From contig JAGPVT010000056.1 of the NCBI GenBank assembly GCA_018066865.1, forward strand, positions 1 through 64,000: a stretch of 64,000 nucleotides of DNA, in the 5' to 3' direction. This stretch comes from Marinobacter sp. (GTDB lineage: Bacteria; Pseudomonadota; Gammaproteobacteria; Pseudomonadales; Oleiphilaceae). Of this stretch, positions 36,430-46,242 are shown piece by piece. A model generated the notes under the pieces. That model worked only from the letters and a program-made list of their open reading frames with translations, was not told where the DNA came from and did no database searches. Both the position numbers and the translations under genes were made by a program. Each line of letters opens with the position of its first letter. Position 1 is the first letter of the stretch.

Positions 36430-36585
36430 TTGAATCTCCTTGCCTTTAATTAAAATGCGGCCGTGCGCATTCATGCGATCGAACACATGGTGCTGAATTG
36501 GCCCACCGGTATTTTCAAAATACACATCAATGCCATTCGGCACCAGTTCATCCAGTTTCGCGCCCAGGCCTTCCCTTAATGTGCT
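36430..36585 (-). pseudogene. C-terminal fragment of a CurA-type MDR oxidoreductase
   Basis: The frame directly upstream of the butanediol dehydrogenase encodes REGLGAKLDELVPNGIDVYF then ENTGGPIQHHVFDRMNAHGR. This is the middle-to-late part of NADP-dependent CurA/LTB4DH-type oxidoreductases. It has no start and no further domain, and it is in frame with the dehydrogenase without an intervening stop. It is a truncated gene whose end now carries the dehydrogenase ribosome site. Confidence 0.7.
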
Positions 36586-36604
36586 TCACCTAATGTGCTT
36601 CACC
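36577..36604. repeat. 14-bp tandem duplication
   Basis: taatgtgcttcacc occurs twice head to tail (36577-36590 and 36591-36604) at the broken upstream end of the MDR fragment. It looks like a small duplication left by an illegitimate recombination event. Confidence 0.8.
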
Positions 36605-36791
36605 AGATTGATCGCTTTATTAAGTGCTCATAAACAAGTCTCTCCTGGAATGATTAACGGGATCACTAGACGTTAAGGCATCTGACCGCGAAACACTATT
36701 GTCATCAAGACACAATTAACGGCATCGGAATGGGTTTTAACAAGAGGGCTCGGCGAGAGGTCAATCTGCCCTGTTTTTTTGGCTTGGGCTT

Positions 36792-38672
36792 TTAATCCTT
36801 GTCAGAAGGTGTCCATAGAGGAACATCCTCTGGCTTTGGTGCGTCCCAGTCCCGCTGCATGGAAGTGCTCAATGCTTCTTCAAGCTTCATGAACAGCTCG
36901 CCGTAGCGGGGGCTGAAGTTAATGCCTTCCTCGATTTCCTTCCAGGCTTCGAATAACTGTGCGTCGTGGGCCCGCTCATTTTCGACGAAGGCCCAGGTCA
37001 TCTGCTTTGCCTGCATGGGGTGCACACCCATCGCCGTCAGTGCATGGCCGCCCAGCTCCAGAGCAGAGTGATAGGTTTCGCTCATTACATCATCAGCACC
37101 CGCCTCCAGAAGCTGATACCCATGGCCACGGTCGAAGGCCCGCGCCAGCACCCAAACAGCGGGAAAAAACTTCTTTACGTGTTTCACCATCGCCACGGCC
37201 CGATCCCGATCATCAATCGCCACAATCAACAAGCGAGCCTGTTCAATACCCGCCTTTTCCAGCAAATCGGGGCGACTGGCATCACCGAAGAAACTCTTGA
37301 TGTTGATTCGTCGAACATTTTCAATCTGCTCGAGCTCATGGTCGAGCACCACGATGGGGATGCTGTTAGCCCGCAGCAAACGGCAGACAATCTGCCCGAA
37401 CCGCCCCACGCCGGCTACAATGACCGATGCCTGCTCATCAATGGTGTCCGCTTCCCGTTCATCATTTCTGGAGCGTCGGTAGCGCGGCAGCACGATGCGG
37501 TCATAAACGATAAACAACAGTGGCGTGAGGAACATGGACAGTGCGACAACCAGCGAGAGAATCTGAGAAATTTCTGGCGGAATTACACTGTTTTGCACGC
37601 TATAAGTGAGTAACACGAAACCGAATTCACCCGCCTGCGCCAACCCCAGCGTAAACAACCAGCCGTTGCTGCTGCGAATTCCGAATACCTGTGCAAGGAC
37701 AAGCAGAATCAGTGCCTTGACTGCCATTACGGCCACGCCCAGAGAGACAACGGTGCCCCACTCCGCCACCAACACCTCGAAGTTGATTCCTGCACCCACA
37801 GTGATAAAAAACAGGCCCAGCAAAAGGCCCTTGAACGGCTCGATATTGGCTTCCAGCTCGTGGCGGAACTCGCTATTGGCTAATACTACACCGGCCAGAA
37901 AGGCCCCCAGGGCCGGCGAGAGGTTTACGAGGCTCATGAGCGCGGCAATACCAATAACCAGCATCAGCGCCGTGGCGGTGAAAACCTCCCGCAGCCCGGA
38001 CTTCACCACATAACGGAACAACGGACGGCTCAGGTAATAGCCGCCCACAATCACTGCAGCGATTGCGCCCACGACGACCAGAGCATGAGCCCAGCCCGGC
38101 AGCCCGACAACCAGGCTCAAGCCCAAGTCATCACTGGGCATAGAACTACCTTTCAAGCCCGGCAACGCCAACAGCGGAATCAGGGCAAGCATGGGGATAA
38201 CGGCGATATCCTGAAACAGCAAAACTGCAAACGTATTGCGCCCGCCTTCCGTCTTCGACAACCCTTTTTCATCCAGGGTTTGCAGCACAATCGCGGTAGA
38301 CGACAGCGCGAAAATAAGGCCAACCGTCAGCGCCGTCTGCCACTGAAGCCCGAGCCACCAAGCCACCGCCATTCCGGCTGCCGTCGTCAGAGTCACCTGT
38401 AAACCGCCGAGACCTAAAAGGCGAACCCTCATAGCCCATAGCGCCTTCGGATCGATTTCCATGCCGATCAGGAACAACATCATGACAACACCGAATTCCG
38501 CAAAATGCTGGATGGTGCTGGTTTCCTGCCCCACGAGGCCCATAACCGGCCCGATCACCACGCCGGCGACCAGATAACCCAGCACGGAACCCAGGCCAAA
38601 GCGTTTTGCCAATGGCACAGTGATCACTGCAGCCAAGAGATAAATAAAAGCCTGAATGAAATAGGTGGTCAT
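36792..38672 (-). CDS. CPA2-family cation:proton antiporter with TrkA-N domain (KefB/YbaL-like)
   Basis: A 626-residue membrane protein. ATG 38672 (MTTYFIQAFIYLLAAV) is chosen because it gives the standard start; the frame is open upstream through another gene. About 12 helices form the Na+/H+ exchanger domain (1-390), with the ALSSTAIVLQTLDEKGL motif near residue 110. A TrkA-N nucleotide-binding domain (about 405-520, VIVAGVGRFGQIVCRLL) follows. Members export K+ or Na+ in exchange for protons. It is preceded by a 67-residue membrane protein five bases away. Confidence 0.9.
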   Translation of the reverse strand: MTTYFIQAFIYLLAAVITVPLAKRFGLGSVLGYLVAGVVIGPVMGLVGQETSTIQHFAEFGVVMMLFLIGMEIDPKALWAMRVRLLGLGGLQVTLTTAAGMAVAWWLGLQWQTALTVGLIFALSSTAIVLQTLDEKGLSKTEGGRNTFAVLLFQDIAVIPMLALIPLLALPGLKGSSMPSDDLGLSLVVGLPGWAHALVVVGAIAAVIVGGYYLSRPLFRYVVKSGLREVFTATALMLVIGIAALMSLVNLSPALGAFLAGVVLANSEFRHELEANIEPFKGLLLGLFFITVGAGINFEVLVAEWGTVVSLGVAVMAVKALILLVLAQVFGIRSSNGWLFTLGLAQAGEFGFVLLTYSVQNSVIPPEISQILSLVVALSMFLTPLLFIVYDRIVLPRYRRSRNDEREADTIDEQASVIVAGVGRFGQIVCRLLRANSIPIVVLDHELEQIENVRRINIKSFFGDASRPDLLEKAGIEQARLLIVAIDDRDRAVAMVKHVKKFFPAVWVLARAFDRGHGYQLLEAGADDVMSETYHSALELGGHALTAMGVHPMQAKQMTWAFVENERAHDAQLFEAWKEIEEGINFSPRYGELFMKLEEALSTSMQRDWDAPKPEDVPLWTPSDKD

Positions 38673-38677
38673 GTGGG

Positions 38678-38881
38678 TCAGAGCTCGAAAAATCTGGGGG
38701 TGAGCATAAGTACAATACCCACAGCCACCAGAGCAAGCGTGTTCGTTACCAGATATGGGTACAGAATCAGGGCAATACCACAGTACCGAGCAACCAGATT
38801 CGACTGCCGCCTCCCGTAGATAAAATAGCCGATGCCAATGGAGCTGAAAATCAGCCCCCAAATCAGGTTAGTAGTTTGCAT
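38678..38881 (-). CDS. Small membrane protein upstream of the Kef-type antiporter
   Basis: A 67-residue protein from ATG 38881 (MQTTNLIWGLIFSSIGIGYF) with GGAGA upstream, and two transmembrane helices (about 5-20 and 40-58) around a basic YGRRQSN loop. It ends five bases before the Kef-type antiporter start, so it is co-transcribed and may be linked to it. The pattern is seen in short proteins sometimes labelled amino-acid transport protein; I do not assign a function. Confidence 0.65.
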   Translation of the reverse strand: MQTTNLIWGLIFSSIGIGYFIYGRRQSNLVARYCGIALILYPYLVTNTLALVAVGIVLMLTPRFFEL

Positions 38882-38946
38882 AGCGCGAAAAGTCTCCAGC
38901 GAAAAAACCCGGCCACCCCCCAACAGCAGTGTCAAAATCGGCCAAA

Positions 38947-40047
38947 TTACTCATAAACATGAAGCAGCGTCAGCTTCTCCAAATCCGGAGCCACACCCAA
39001 CCCCGGACGATCACTCAGCGTCATCCTGCCGAAAGAGACCTCAGGCGCTCCGGTTGCCAACTGGGAGGTATTGTAATTGTGGAGATCCGTTGTAGTCAGC
39101 AAAGCTTTTAACGGAGTGCTGGCTGCCAGATGCGCATAGGCTGCCGTGGCTATTCCACTACCCCATGCATCTTCAATGGTCATGGCTATACCGGCATCCA
39201 CACACACGTCGCGAATGATCCGTGACGGCGTAAGACCACCGACCCTACTGACCTTCAGGGCCATGGCGTCCATGGCATCATCGCGCAATGCCCTTTGCAC
39301 ATCGGCCAGGGAGTTCAGGCTTTCGTCCAGTTTGACCGGGTGGCGGATTCGACGGCGAACCGAGAGACACTCTTCATAGCTGTAACAGGGCTGTTCAAGA
39401 TAGATCTCCAGATCTTCAAGTGCCCGTGAAAATCGCACGGCCTCATCCTGCCGCCAGGCCCGATTGATGTCGCACATCCAGATCTCATCCGCATGTTTGA
39501 TCTTGCTCAGCGTGCGAACAAGATCGATATCTTCCTCAACACTGTGCCCCAGCTTGATCTGGATACGGCGAAATCCTTCTGATCGAAACTGGCGCAAAGA
39601 CTCTTCCATCTCATCCGGTTTCGCCAATGGAACATTCCGGTGCAGCGGCATGGACGGAGAAAGCAGCCCACCGAGCAAGGCATATACTGGAAGCCCGGCA
39701 TGCTTGCCCAGCAAATCCCAGCAGGCAATATCAATGGCCGCTTTGGCAACCGCATGCCCGGTCAGCGCCTGATCCATGCAGTCGTGGATACACGTGGTGT
39801 GGGTGGGGTCCTCACCTATCACACTGGGCGCCAGCAGCGACAGGCAGGAGGGAATTCCTTCCGAGAAGGCCGCCATATAATTGGGGCCACAAGGGCAGAC
39901 TTCGCCGTAGCCTTCCAACCCCGTATCCGTGGTCAGCACTACCACGGTGCTGGTAAACACCTGATGCGATCTCCCACCGGCAAAAGCATACGCCTTGCCC
40001 GTGTACGTTAAGTCGGCGGCATACACCGCAATACTCTGGATACGCAT
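38947..40047 (-). CDS. Enolase-superfamily (MR/MLE) enzyme, possibly a hydroxyproline-type dehydratase or epimerase
   Basis: A 366-residue mandelate racemase/muconate lactonizing-type enzyme. The metal ligands appear in DINRAW (near 193), EQPC (near 219) and DESL (near 244). A catalytic Lys is in QIKLG (near 164) and another in ALKVSRVGG (near 267). The overall pattern resembles cis-3-hydroxy-L-proline dehydratase or 4-hydroxyproline betaine 2-epimerase, but the substrate is uncertain. AAGGAG precedes ATG 40047. It is divergent from phaZ. Confidence 0.8.
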   Translation of the reverse strand: MRIQSIAVYAADLTYTGKAYAFAGGRSHQVFTSTVVVLTTDTGLEGYGEVCPCGPNYMAAFSEGIPSCLSLLAPSVIGEDPTHTTCIHDCMDQALTGHAVAKAAIDIACWDLLGKHAGLPVYALLGGLLSPSMPLHRNVPLAKPDEMEESLRQFRSEGFRRIQIKLGHSVEEDIDLVRTLSKIKHADEIWMCDINRAWRQDEAVRFSRALEDLEIYLEQPCYSYEECLSVRRRIRHPVKLDESLNSLADVQRALRDDAMDAMALKVSRVGGLTPSRIIRDVCVDAGIAMTIEDAWGSGIATAAYAHLAASTPLKALLTTTDLHNYNTSQLATGAPEVSFGRMTLSDRPGLGVAPDLEKLTLLHVYE

Positions 40048-40229
40048 GATGCAACTCCTTGAGCAGCAACGTTCAGTAACTTTTCAGCATAGCCGACACA
40101 AACGGGTGGTGCCGATATTCTCCGCCTCGGATTTCGCCTCACCAAAAACATGCTAATGTAACGTTCACGGTTCCCTAAGGCTCACTGGGACGATGCCGCA
40201 ACCCAGAAGAACTCAAGCAGGAAAAAGCT

Positions 40230-41447
40230 ATGATGTATTTCGCTCACGAGATAGGCCGGGCAGCGCTAACACCTGTACGTATGTTGACCGGTGCTCAGGC
40301 CGCCTTGCTCCGGCACCGCCTAAGCCCCTTATCCCGAATTCCCGGGGCTCGCAGCATTGGTTCGGCCTACGGGGTGTTCAGAGACCTCACTCAGCGTTAC
40401 CCGAAGCCGGCCTTCAATCTGCACACAACTACCTGTGATGGCGAACAAGTTGACGTCCAGGAAGAGATTGTTTTGCGTAAACCGTTTGCGCAGCTAAAAC
40501 ATTTCCAGCGCAGCGTGACGCGGCCCGATGACCCGAAGCTGCTGATCATCGCGCCGTTGTCCGGCCACTTTGCTTCGCTGCTGCGTGGCACCGTGGAAGC
40601 CATGCTTCCCGAACACGACGTGTACATTACCGACTGGCGCGACGCCTGTAAGGTTCCGTTGTCACAGGGCGATTTTGGCCTTGATGATTACATCGATTAT
40701 GTCATCGATTTTATCGATCACCTTGGGCCCGACACACACGTGCTGGCTGTATGTCAGCCAGTGGTGGCTGCACTCGCAGCCACTGCCATCATGGCGGAGG
40801 ATGGCCACCCGGCGGCACCTCGATCACTGGCGTTGATGAGTGGCCCCATAGACGGCCGCGTAGACCCCACCGCGCCCTGCAAGCTGGCGACCAAACACAA
40901 GCTTTCATGGTTCAAGCGCAACCTCGTGCACCCGGTACCCGCGCCTTACCCCGGAGCCATGCGAAAGGTTTATCCAGGGTTCCTGCAGCTGACCGGGTTT
41001 GTGAACATGAATCTCGGGCGCCACGTTAAGGCCTACCGCGAGCTGTTCCGGTCCATTCGCGATGACAAAACCGACAAGGTTATCCGCCACCGCGATTTCT
41101 ACGACGAATACCTGGCGGTGATGGACCTGCCGGCAACCTATTATCTGGACACTATCCAGCGTGTTTTTCAGGAGTTTCACCTGGCACGAGGCTGTTTCAA
41201 GCATCGCGGACGTCTGGTGAATCCGGCCGCTATCCACAACACTGCCCTGATGACGATCGAAGGTGAGAAGGACGATATTTCCAGTCCGGGCCAGACCCGG
41301 GCCGCCCAGGATCTGTGTATCAATGTGCCGGACTCCCGCCGGCTGCATCACCTGCAGCCGGGTGTTGGCCATTACGGAGTATTCAATGGTAGCCAATGGC
41401 GCGAATCCATTGCGCCGCGTTTACGGGATTTCATCCGTGCCGCGTGA
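40230..41447 (+). CDS. phaZ: Intracellular polyhydroxyalkanoate depolymerase
   Basis: A 405-residue enzyme that mobilises intracellular PHB granules. The nucleophile is Cys175 in VCQPVVA, as in the Ralstonia-type intracellular depolymerases, which use Cys where lipases use Ser. Other family segments are LLIIAPLSGHFASLL near 110, YITDWRDACKVPL near 131 and PGVGHYGVFNGSQW near the C-terminus, which gives the catalytic His. It lies upstream of phaB and phaC on the same strand. A decayed partial copy is at 34641-35215. Confidence 0.92.
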   Translation: MMYFAHEIGRAALTPVRMLTGAQAALLRHRLSPLSRIPGARSIGSAYGVFRDLTQRYPKPAFNLHTTTCDGEQVDVQEEIVLRKPFAQLKHFQRSVTRPDDPKLLIIAPLSGHFASLLRGTVEAMLPEHDVYITDWRDACKVPLSQGDFGLDDYIDYVIDFIDHLGPDTHVLAVCQPVVAALAATAIMAEDGHPAAPRSLALMSGPIDGRVDPTAPCKLATKHKLSWFKRNLVHPVPAPYPGAMRKVYPGFLQLTGFVNMNLGRHVKAYRELFRSIRDDKTDKVIRHRDFYDEYLAVMDLPATYYLDTIQRVFQEFHLARGCFKHRGRLVNPAAIHNTALMTIEGEKDDISSPGQTRAAQDLCINVPDSRRLHHLQPGVGHYGVFNGSQWRESIAPRLRDFIRAA

Positions 41448-41602
41448 CCGGTTTTTTACTTGACACCTTGAGATGTCGCGGGGCCTCTGCTAGCTTCAAA
41501 TCAGGTCTGTCTATCAGCAGCCCCGCGCGCAGAATTGATGTTTTCGACGGACAACAATAATTAATCAGAGTGAAGTACCAACATTATCCCAAGGAGAGTG
41601 CC

Positions 41603-42346
41603 ATGCAAGACTTAAAAGGCAAGGTAGCCATCGTTACCGGTGGATCTCGTGGTATCGGCCGGCATATCGCACTTCAGCTTGCCCAACGAGGCGCCGACGT
41701 CGCAATCAACTATCGCTCACGCCAGTCTGATGCAGACGAAACCCTCAAGGAGATTGAGGCGACCGGCGTCCGGGCAATAGCTATCAAGGCGGACCTCTCA
41801 AAAATGCCAGAGGCCCGCAACGTGATTAAAAAAGTTCACGAACAGTGGGGGCGCATCGATATCCTGGTGAACAACGCCGGTATCACCAAGGACAAGTCCA
41901 TGAAAAAACTCACCGACGACGACTGGAACGATGTTCTCGATACCAACCTGGGAAGCGTTTACGCGACCTGCTCCGAAGTGCTGAACATCATGCTGGAGCA
42001 GAAATTCGGGCGCATCATCAATATTACCTCCTTCGTCGGCCAGGCCGGCAACTTCGGCCAGGCTAACTACGCGGCCAGCAAGGGTGGCATTATCGCGTTC
42101 ACCAAAACCATGGCACTGGAAGTGGCCAAGCATAACATTACCGTCAACGCCATTGCCCCAGGCTTTACCGAAACCGAAATGCTCGCTCAGGTGCCCGAGA
42201 ACATCCGCGAAAAAATCGTTGCACGAGTGCCGATGGGCCGTTTTGGTCAACCCGAGGAAATCGCCCGGGCCGTGGTATTCCTGGCAGCGGAAGGCGACTA
42301 CATCACCGGCCAGCAGATTAACGTTAACGGCGGCGTGTATATGTAA
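41603..42346 (+). CDS. phaB: Acetoacetyl-CoA reductase / 3-oxoacyl reductase
   Basis: A 247-residue short-chain dehydrogenase. ATG 41603 has AAGGAGAG upstream. The NAD(P) motif is TGGSRGIG near residue 13, NNAGIT is near residue 89, and the catalytic triad is Ser in ITSFVGQAG, Tyr153-region YAASKGG and its Lys. It is placed between phaZ and phaC, which makes acetoacetyl-CoA reduction to (R)-3-hydroxybutyryl-CoA the likely job. FabG-type activity cannot be excluded by sequence alone. Confidence 0.85.
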   Translation: MQDLKGKVAIVTGGSRGIGRHIALQLAQRGADVAINYRSRQSDADETLKEIEATGVRAIAIKADLSKMPEARNVIKKVHEQWGRIDILVNNAGITKDKSMKKLTDDDWNDVLDTNLGSVYATCSEVLNIMLEQKFGRIINITSFVGQAGNFGQANYAASKGGIIAFTKTMALEVAKHNITVNAIAPGFTETEMLAQVPENIREKIVARVPMGRFGQPEEIARAVVFLAAEGDYITGQQINVNGGVYM

Positions 42347-42439
42347 TACCACGCCGCGGTAGACGCATGGAACAGATGCGTCTACCGCCGTTTCTGACAG
42401 ATCTGCGGCTCACGCGGCTGCAGAGCGGAGGCCCTGTAA

Positions 42440-44233
42440 ATGTCTGAAAAACCCGTTAAAGCAACACCCAACCCCGAAATTGAGCCCAACGATATACCCC
42501 GCTCCCTGAAGCGTGTAAGCGTACACGGTAGCAATCTACTGAAACGCTCGATAATGCGCCGGTTACGCGGCAGCCGTCCCAATCCGGTCAGCATCAAGAG
42601 CATAGCCAAACCCTTTGTTTCCCTGACCGGCAAGCTCGTCACCCAACCGGACACCCTGATCCTCGCGCAAGTGCGGCTTCTCAGGGACACCACCAAATTC
42701 TGTGCGGGCCTGGTGTCCAGCCGCATACGCAAAAAGCCACTGGCCGTGATAGAGCCAGAACAGGGTGACAAGCGCTTTCTCGACCCAAGCTGGAACGATG
42801 CAATGGCGTTCAATGCCATCAAGCAGGCGTACCTGCTCTCGAATCGCTGGATTATAGACACCATCGCTGATGTGCGCGGGATGGACAAACCTACCAGGCG
42901 CAAGCTGCGGTTCTACACCAGCCAGATGACCGACGCTCTCGCCCCGAGCAATTTCGTCTTGAGCAACCCCGAAGTACTGCGCACGACGATCCAGACCCGT
43001 GGCATGAACCTGCTGCGAGGGATCGCTAACTTGCTACGCGATCTGGACGAGGGCGAGGGGCCCATGCCATTTCGCATGTCCGACCCAGACGCTTTCGTAG
43101 TGGGTGAAAATCTGGCCAATACCCCGGGCAATGTTGTTTTCCAGAATGAGCTGATGCAACTGATTCAGTACAAGCCAACCACCGACACCGTGCACCGCCG
43201 GCCGCTGCTGGTGATACCGCCCTGGATCAACAAGTACTACATCCTCGATCTGGGAGAGAAAAAGTCGTTCATCCGCTATTGGGTAGAACACGGCCACACG
43301 GTGTTCGTGATTTCCTGGATTAATCCCGGGCCGGAACTGGCGCACAAGAGCTTTGAAGATTACATGCTTGAGGGTCCCATCGCCGCCATGGACGCCATTG
43401 AGCAAACCACCGGCGAGCGTGAGCTCAATACCGTCGGCTACTGCATTGGCGGCACCCTGCTCGGCTGCACTCTGGCCTGGCTGGCCGCCCGCGAAGACGA
43501 CCGCGTTAAAAGTGCGACGTTTCTCAACAGCATGATGGACTTCTCCGACGTCGGTGACCTGGAAGTGTTCATCAATGAGGATTCCGTCAGCAAACTTGAG
43601 AAAGCCATGGACAAGCAGGGCTATCTCGACGGTGCCTCCATGGCGACCGCCTTCAACATGCTGAGGGCCAACGGCCTGATATGGTCATTCTTCATTAACA
43701 ATTACCTGCTGGGGCGCGATACCGCACCCTTCGACCTGCTGTATTGGAACGCAGACGCCACCCGAATGCCTGCGGCCATGCACAGCTTTTATCTGCGCAA
43801 CATGTACATGCACAACCGGCTGCGTGAACCCGGCGGCATTGAACTGGCCGGCACCCCGATTGATTTGGGAAAAGTCAAGGTGCCGAGCTACTTCGCCTCG
43901 GCCATTGAAGACCACATAGCACCCTGGGTTTCCAGTTATGAGGGCTCCCGCTGTCTGGCCGGCCCGGTGCGCTTTGTACTCGGCGGCTCAGGACACATCG
44001 CTGGCATCATCAATCCGCCAGACCGGAAAAAGTACGGCTACCGCCTAAACGATGACAGCAGCCTGGAGCCGGATGCCTGGTTAGCGGGCGCTGAACAGTT
44101 CGAAGGTTCCTGGTGGCCAGACTGGATCACCTGGGCTCAAAAGTTTGGTGGTGGCAAGGTAAAAGCCCGCAAGGCTGAGGAAGGAAAACTGCCGGTAATC
44201 GAGCCGGCGCCCGGAACCTATGTGCAGGATTAG
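42440..44233 (+). CDS. phaC: Class I polyhydroxyalkanoate synthase
   Basis: A 597-residue PHA synthase. The catalytic Cys335 lies in the lipase-like box GYCIGGTLLG. Asp and His partners are present in AIEDHIAPW and GGSGHIAGIINPP near residue 480-520. The conserved WNADATRMPAAMHSFY segment is near residue 436. The N-terminal PhaC domain begins after a variable 60-residue region. GGAGG precedes ATG 42440. It polymerises hydroxyacyl-CoA into granules. Its stop overlaps the end of the convergent diguanylate cyclase by four bases. No phaE or phaR gene is adjacent, consistent with class I. Confidence 0.93.
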   Translation: MSEKPVKATPNPEIEPNDIPRSLKRVSVHGSNLLKRSIMRRLRGSRPNPVSIKSIAKPFVSLTGKLVTQPDTLILAQVRLLRDTTKFCAGLVSSRIRKKPLAVIEPEQGDKRFLDPSWNDAMAFNAIKQAYLLSNRWIIDTIADVRGMDKPTRRKLRFYTSQMTDALAPSNFVLSNPEVLRTTIQTRGMNLLRGIANLLRDLDEGEGPMPFRMSDPDAFVVGENLANTPGNVVFQNELMQLIQYKPTTDTVHRRPLLVIPPWINKYYILDLGEKKSFIRYWVEHGHTVFVISWINPGPELAHKSFEDYMLEGPIAAMDAIEQTTGERELNTVGYCIGGTLLGCTLAWLAAREDDRVKSATFLNSMMDFSDVGDLEVFINEDSVSKLEKAMDKQGYLDGASMATAFNMLRANGLIWSFFINNYLLGRDTAPFDLLYWNADATRMPAAMHSFYLRNMYMHNRLREPGGIELAGTPIDLGKVKVPSYFASAIEDHIAPWVSSYEGSRCLAGPVRFVLGGSGHIAGIINPPDRKKYGYRLNDDSSLEPDAWLAGAEQFEGSWWPDWITWAQKFGGGKVKARKAEEGKLPVIEPAPGTYVQD

Positions 44234-45480
44234 TCTGCGGAGAAAAAACGAATACTGTTGGTGCCCGAGCTTTTGGCGGCATACATTGCCGTATCAGCAT
44301 TTCTGATTAGATTACCGGATGTTTGTCCATCGGCAGGGAACATGGCAATGCCGATGGACACTCCTATCTGGAGCACTTCGCCAAGAACCTCTACTGGCTT
44401 ATTAATCGAGCTGACAATACGGTTCGCCACATTGGAAATTTCATCTTTCCCGAGTGGGTTATTCAGGATGAATATGAACTCGTCGCCGCCCACACGGGCA
44501 ACCGTATCTGACCCACGCACCAACGCCTGCAAACGTTTTGCCACATCTTTTAACAGATCATCCCCAACGTTATGGCCCAACTGATCATTGACGAGCTTGA
44601 ACCCGTCAAGATCAAGAAACATCAACGCAAAATGGCTCTTTTCGCGTTCGGAATGAAGAAGCTTCTGATCAATCCGGTCCATCAGCAACGTACGATTAGG
44701 CAGGTCAGTCAGGGCATCGTGAAAAGCCAGATGCTTGATGTGCTCATCTTTACGCCAGAGCGCCGTAATGTCGCTGAATACCGAGACATAACGCATGGGT
44801 TTGCCGTCATCGTCAGGCACCATGCTTATGGTCATGCGTTGCAAGTATAGTTCTCCGTCTTTACGACGGTTCCATATCTCGCCATACCAGCGACCATTGG
44901 CATTTATCTCCTCCCACATCAAGGCATAGAAGGCTTTGTCGTGTTGCCTGGATTGCAGAATACGAGGAGTTTGTCCGACAGCCTCGGCAGCTGTGTAGCC
45001 CGTTATGTCTATGAATCCCGGGTTAACCGACAGGATAATTCCATTAATATCCGTGATCAGAACGCCATCGAGTATGTTCTCAAAGACACACGCCGCCAGC
45101 TTGAGTTTCGCCTCGGATTTCTTGAGAAGCGTCACATCGTTGGCCTGAATAGAAAACCCCCTCACCTTACCATCAGCACCAACATCAGGAATGTAGTGCC
45201 CGATGATATGCCCCTGGCTTCCATCGGCTTTATTCAGAGTGCGCTCAAAGCGTTGTGGTTCGCCAGCCAGGGCTGCGCGAATATGAGGTTCATTCAGGGC
45301 GAACAACTGCTCGCTTACCAGATCCTGAAACCGGATCCCGATGATCTCCTCGGGCGGCATTCCAAACCACTCGCTGTAGGCAGCGTTAGCATAGCGGCAG
45401 CGTAATTCTCTGTCCCAATAGCCCATCATATTCGGCGCACTATCAATGATGGTTCTTATGAATTCCTCACCTTTGATCAT
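44230..45480 (-). CDS. PAS-PAS-GGDEF diguanylate cyclase
   Basis: A 416-residue sensor. Two PAS domains (about 5-115 and 125-240) precede a GGDEF domain (about 250-415). The active-site loop RVGGDEF is intact and is preceded by RGSD, an RxxD product-inhibition site at the right distance. It should synthesise c-di-GMP in response to a signal read by the PAS domains. ATG 45480 (MIKGEEFIRT) is preferred over the TTG at 45546, which would overlap the upstream permease remnant. No transmembrane segment is present, so it is cytoplasmic. Confidence 0.88.
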   Translation of the reverse strand: MIKGEEFIRTIIDSAPNMMGYWDRELRCRYANAAYSEWFGMPPEEIIGIRFQDLVSEQLFALNEPHIRAALAGEPQRFERTLNKADGSQGHIIGHYIPDVGADGKVRGFSIQANDVTLLKKSEAKLKLAACVFENILDGVLITDINGIILSVNPGFIDITGYTAAEAVGQTPRILQSRQHDKAFYALMWEEINANGRWYGEIWNRRKDGELYLQRMTISMVPDDDGKPMRYVSVFSDITALWRKDEHIKHLAFHDALTDLPNRTLLMDRIDQKLLHSEREKSHFALMFLDLDGFKLVNDQLGHNVGDDLLKDVAKRLQALVRGSDTVARVGGDEFIFILNNPLGKDEISNVANRIVSSINKPVEVLGEVLQIGVSIGIAMFPADGQTSGNLIRNADTAMYAAKSSGTNSIRFFSAD

Positions 45481-45520
45481 AGCCCTGGCCTGCGACCAGG
45501 CCGATAACTGCGAGTATCCA

Positions 45521-46105
45521 TCACTGTTTATCCGGGCGCTGCGCAAACAGCGACACCAGAGCCAGATACGCCGACCCTGCCATCAGCAGCACTGAAGCCG
45601 CATTTAATACCGGCGTTGAGCCTTCCCGCAGCCGGTCAAACATGGCGATGGTGAGCGGAGTGTCGGAACCCGCCAGCATCAAGGTGGTGTTGAAGTTTTC
45701 AAACGACATCAGGAATGCCACCACACCGGCACCAAGCAGAGCGGGCTTCAGGAATGGCAGAGTCACGGTTGCGATGGCCGTCATCCGGCTGGCGCCAGGG
45801 TTCATAGCGGCCTCCTCCTGGGTAATGTCGAATTTGCGCAGGCGTGTGGAAATCACCAGGGTAGCAATGGTTGTGATGAAGGCAAACTGACCGAGAGAGA
45901 CTAACACGAGGCCTAACCTGGGCGCATTCTCACCCAAGTACCAGTCCCAGGTAAAGCCATTCCACCGCAACGACGGGAACAGCGAATCGTTAAACGAGAA
46001 TGCCGCCACAACCAGCAGTGGCGTGATCAAAAAGATAAAAAACAGTACCACGTAACACAGGTAAGACACCCGATAAAAACGGCTACTGGAGATAGAGGGG
46101 ATCAT
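45521..46105 (-). pseudogene. Internally deleted PotC-type ABC transporter permease
   Basis: The 194 codons from ATG 46105 start like a PotC permease (SYLCYVVLFFIFLITPLLVV, then SLFPSLRWNGFTWDWYLGE). They then jump directly to the late part (LGQFAFITTIATLVIST, TLPFLKPALLGAGVVAFLMS). Normal relatives have about 70-80 more residues between these parts, including at least two helices. No potA, potB or potD gene is adjacent. I read it as a gene that lost its middle in frame, so it is unlikely to transport. Confidence 0.75.
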
Positions 46106-46242
46106 GACATCAGCCGTGTAAACGACTGTTTGGTGACTTTTAGACCCAACCAGACAATGAACGACGAGAAGCAATTTTGGGGAATTCATGATCTTAAATG
46201 TAGTGTGTTACCGGTTTTTGACAAGGTGCTGACTCGTTTCGC

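Noticed and set aside
41460-41490. TTGACA-like -35 box before phaB
   Set aside because: No acceptable -10 box at 16-18 bases spacing.
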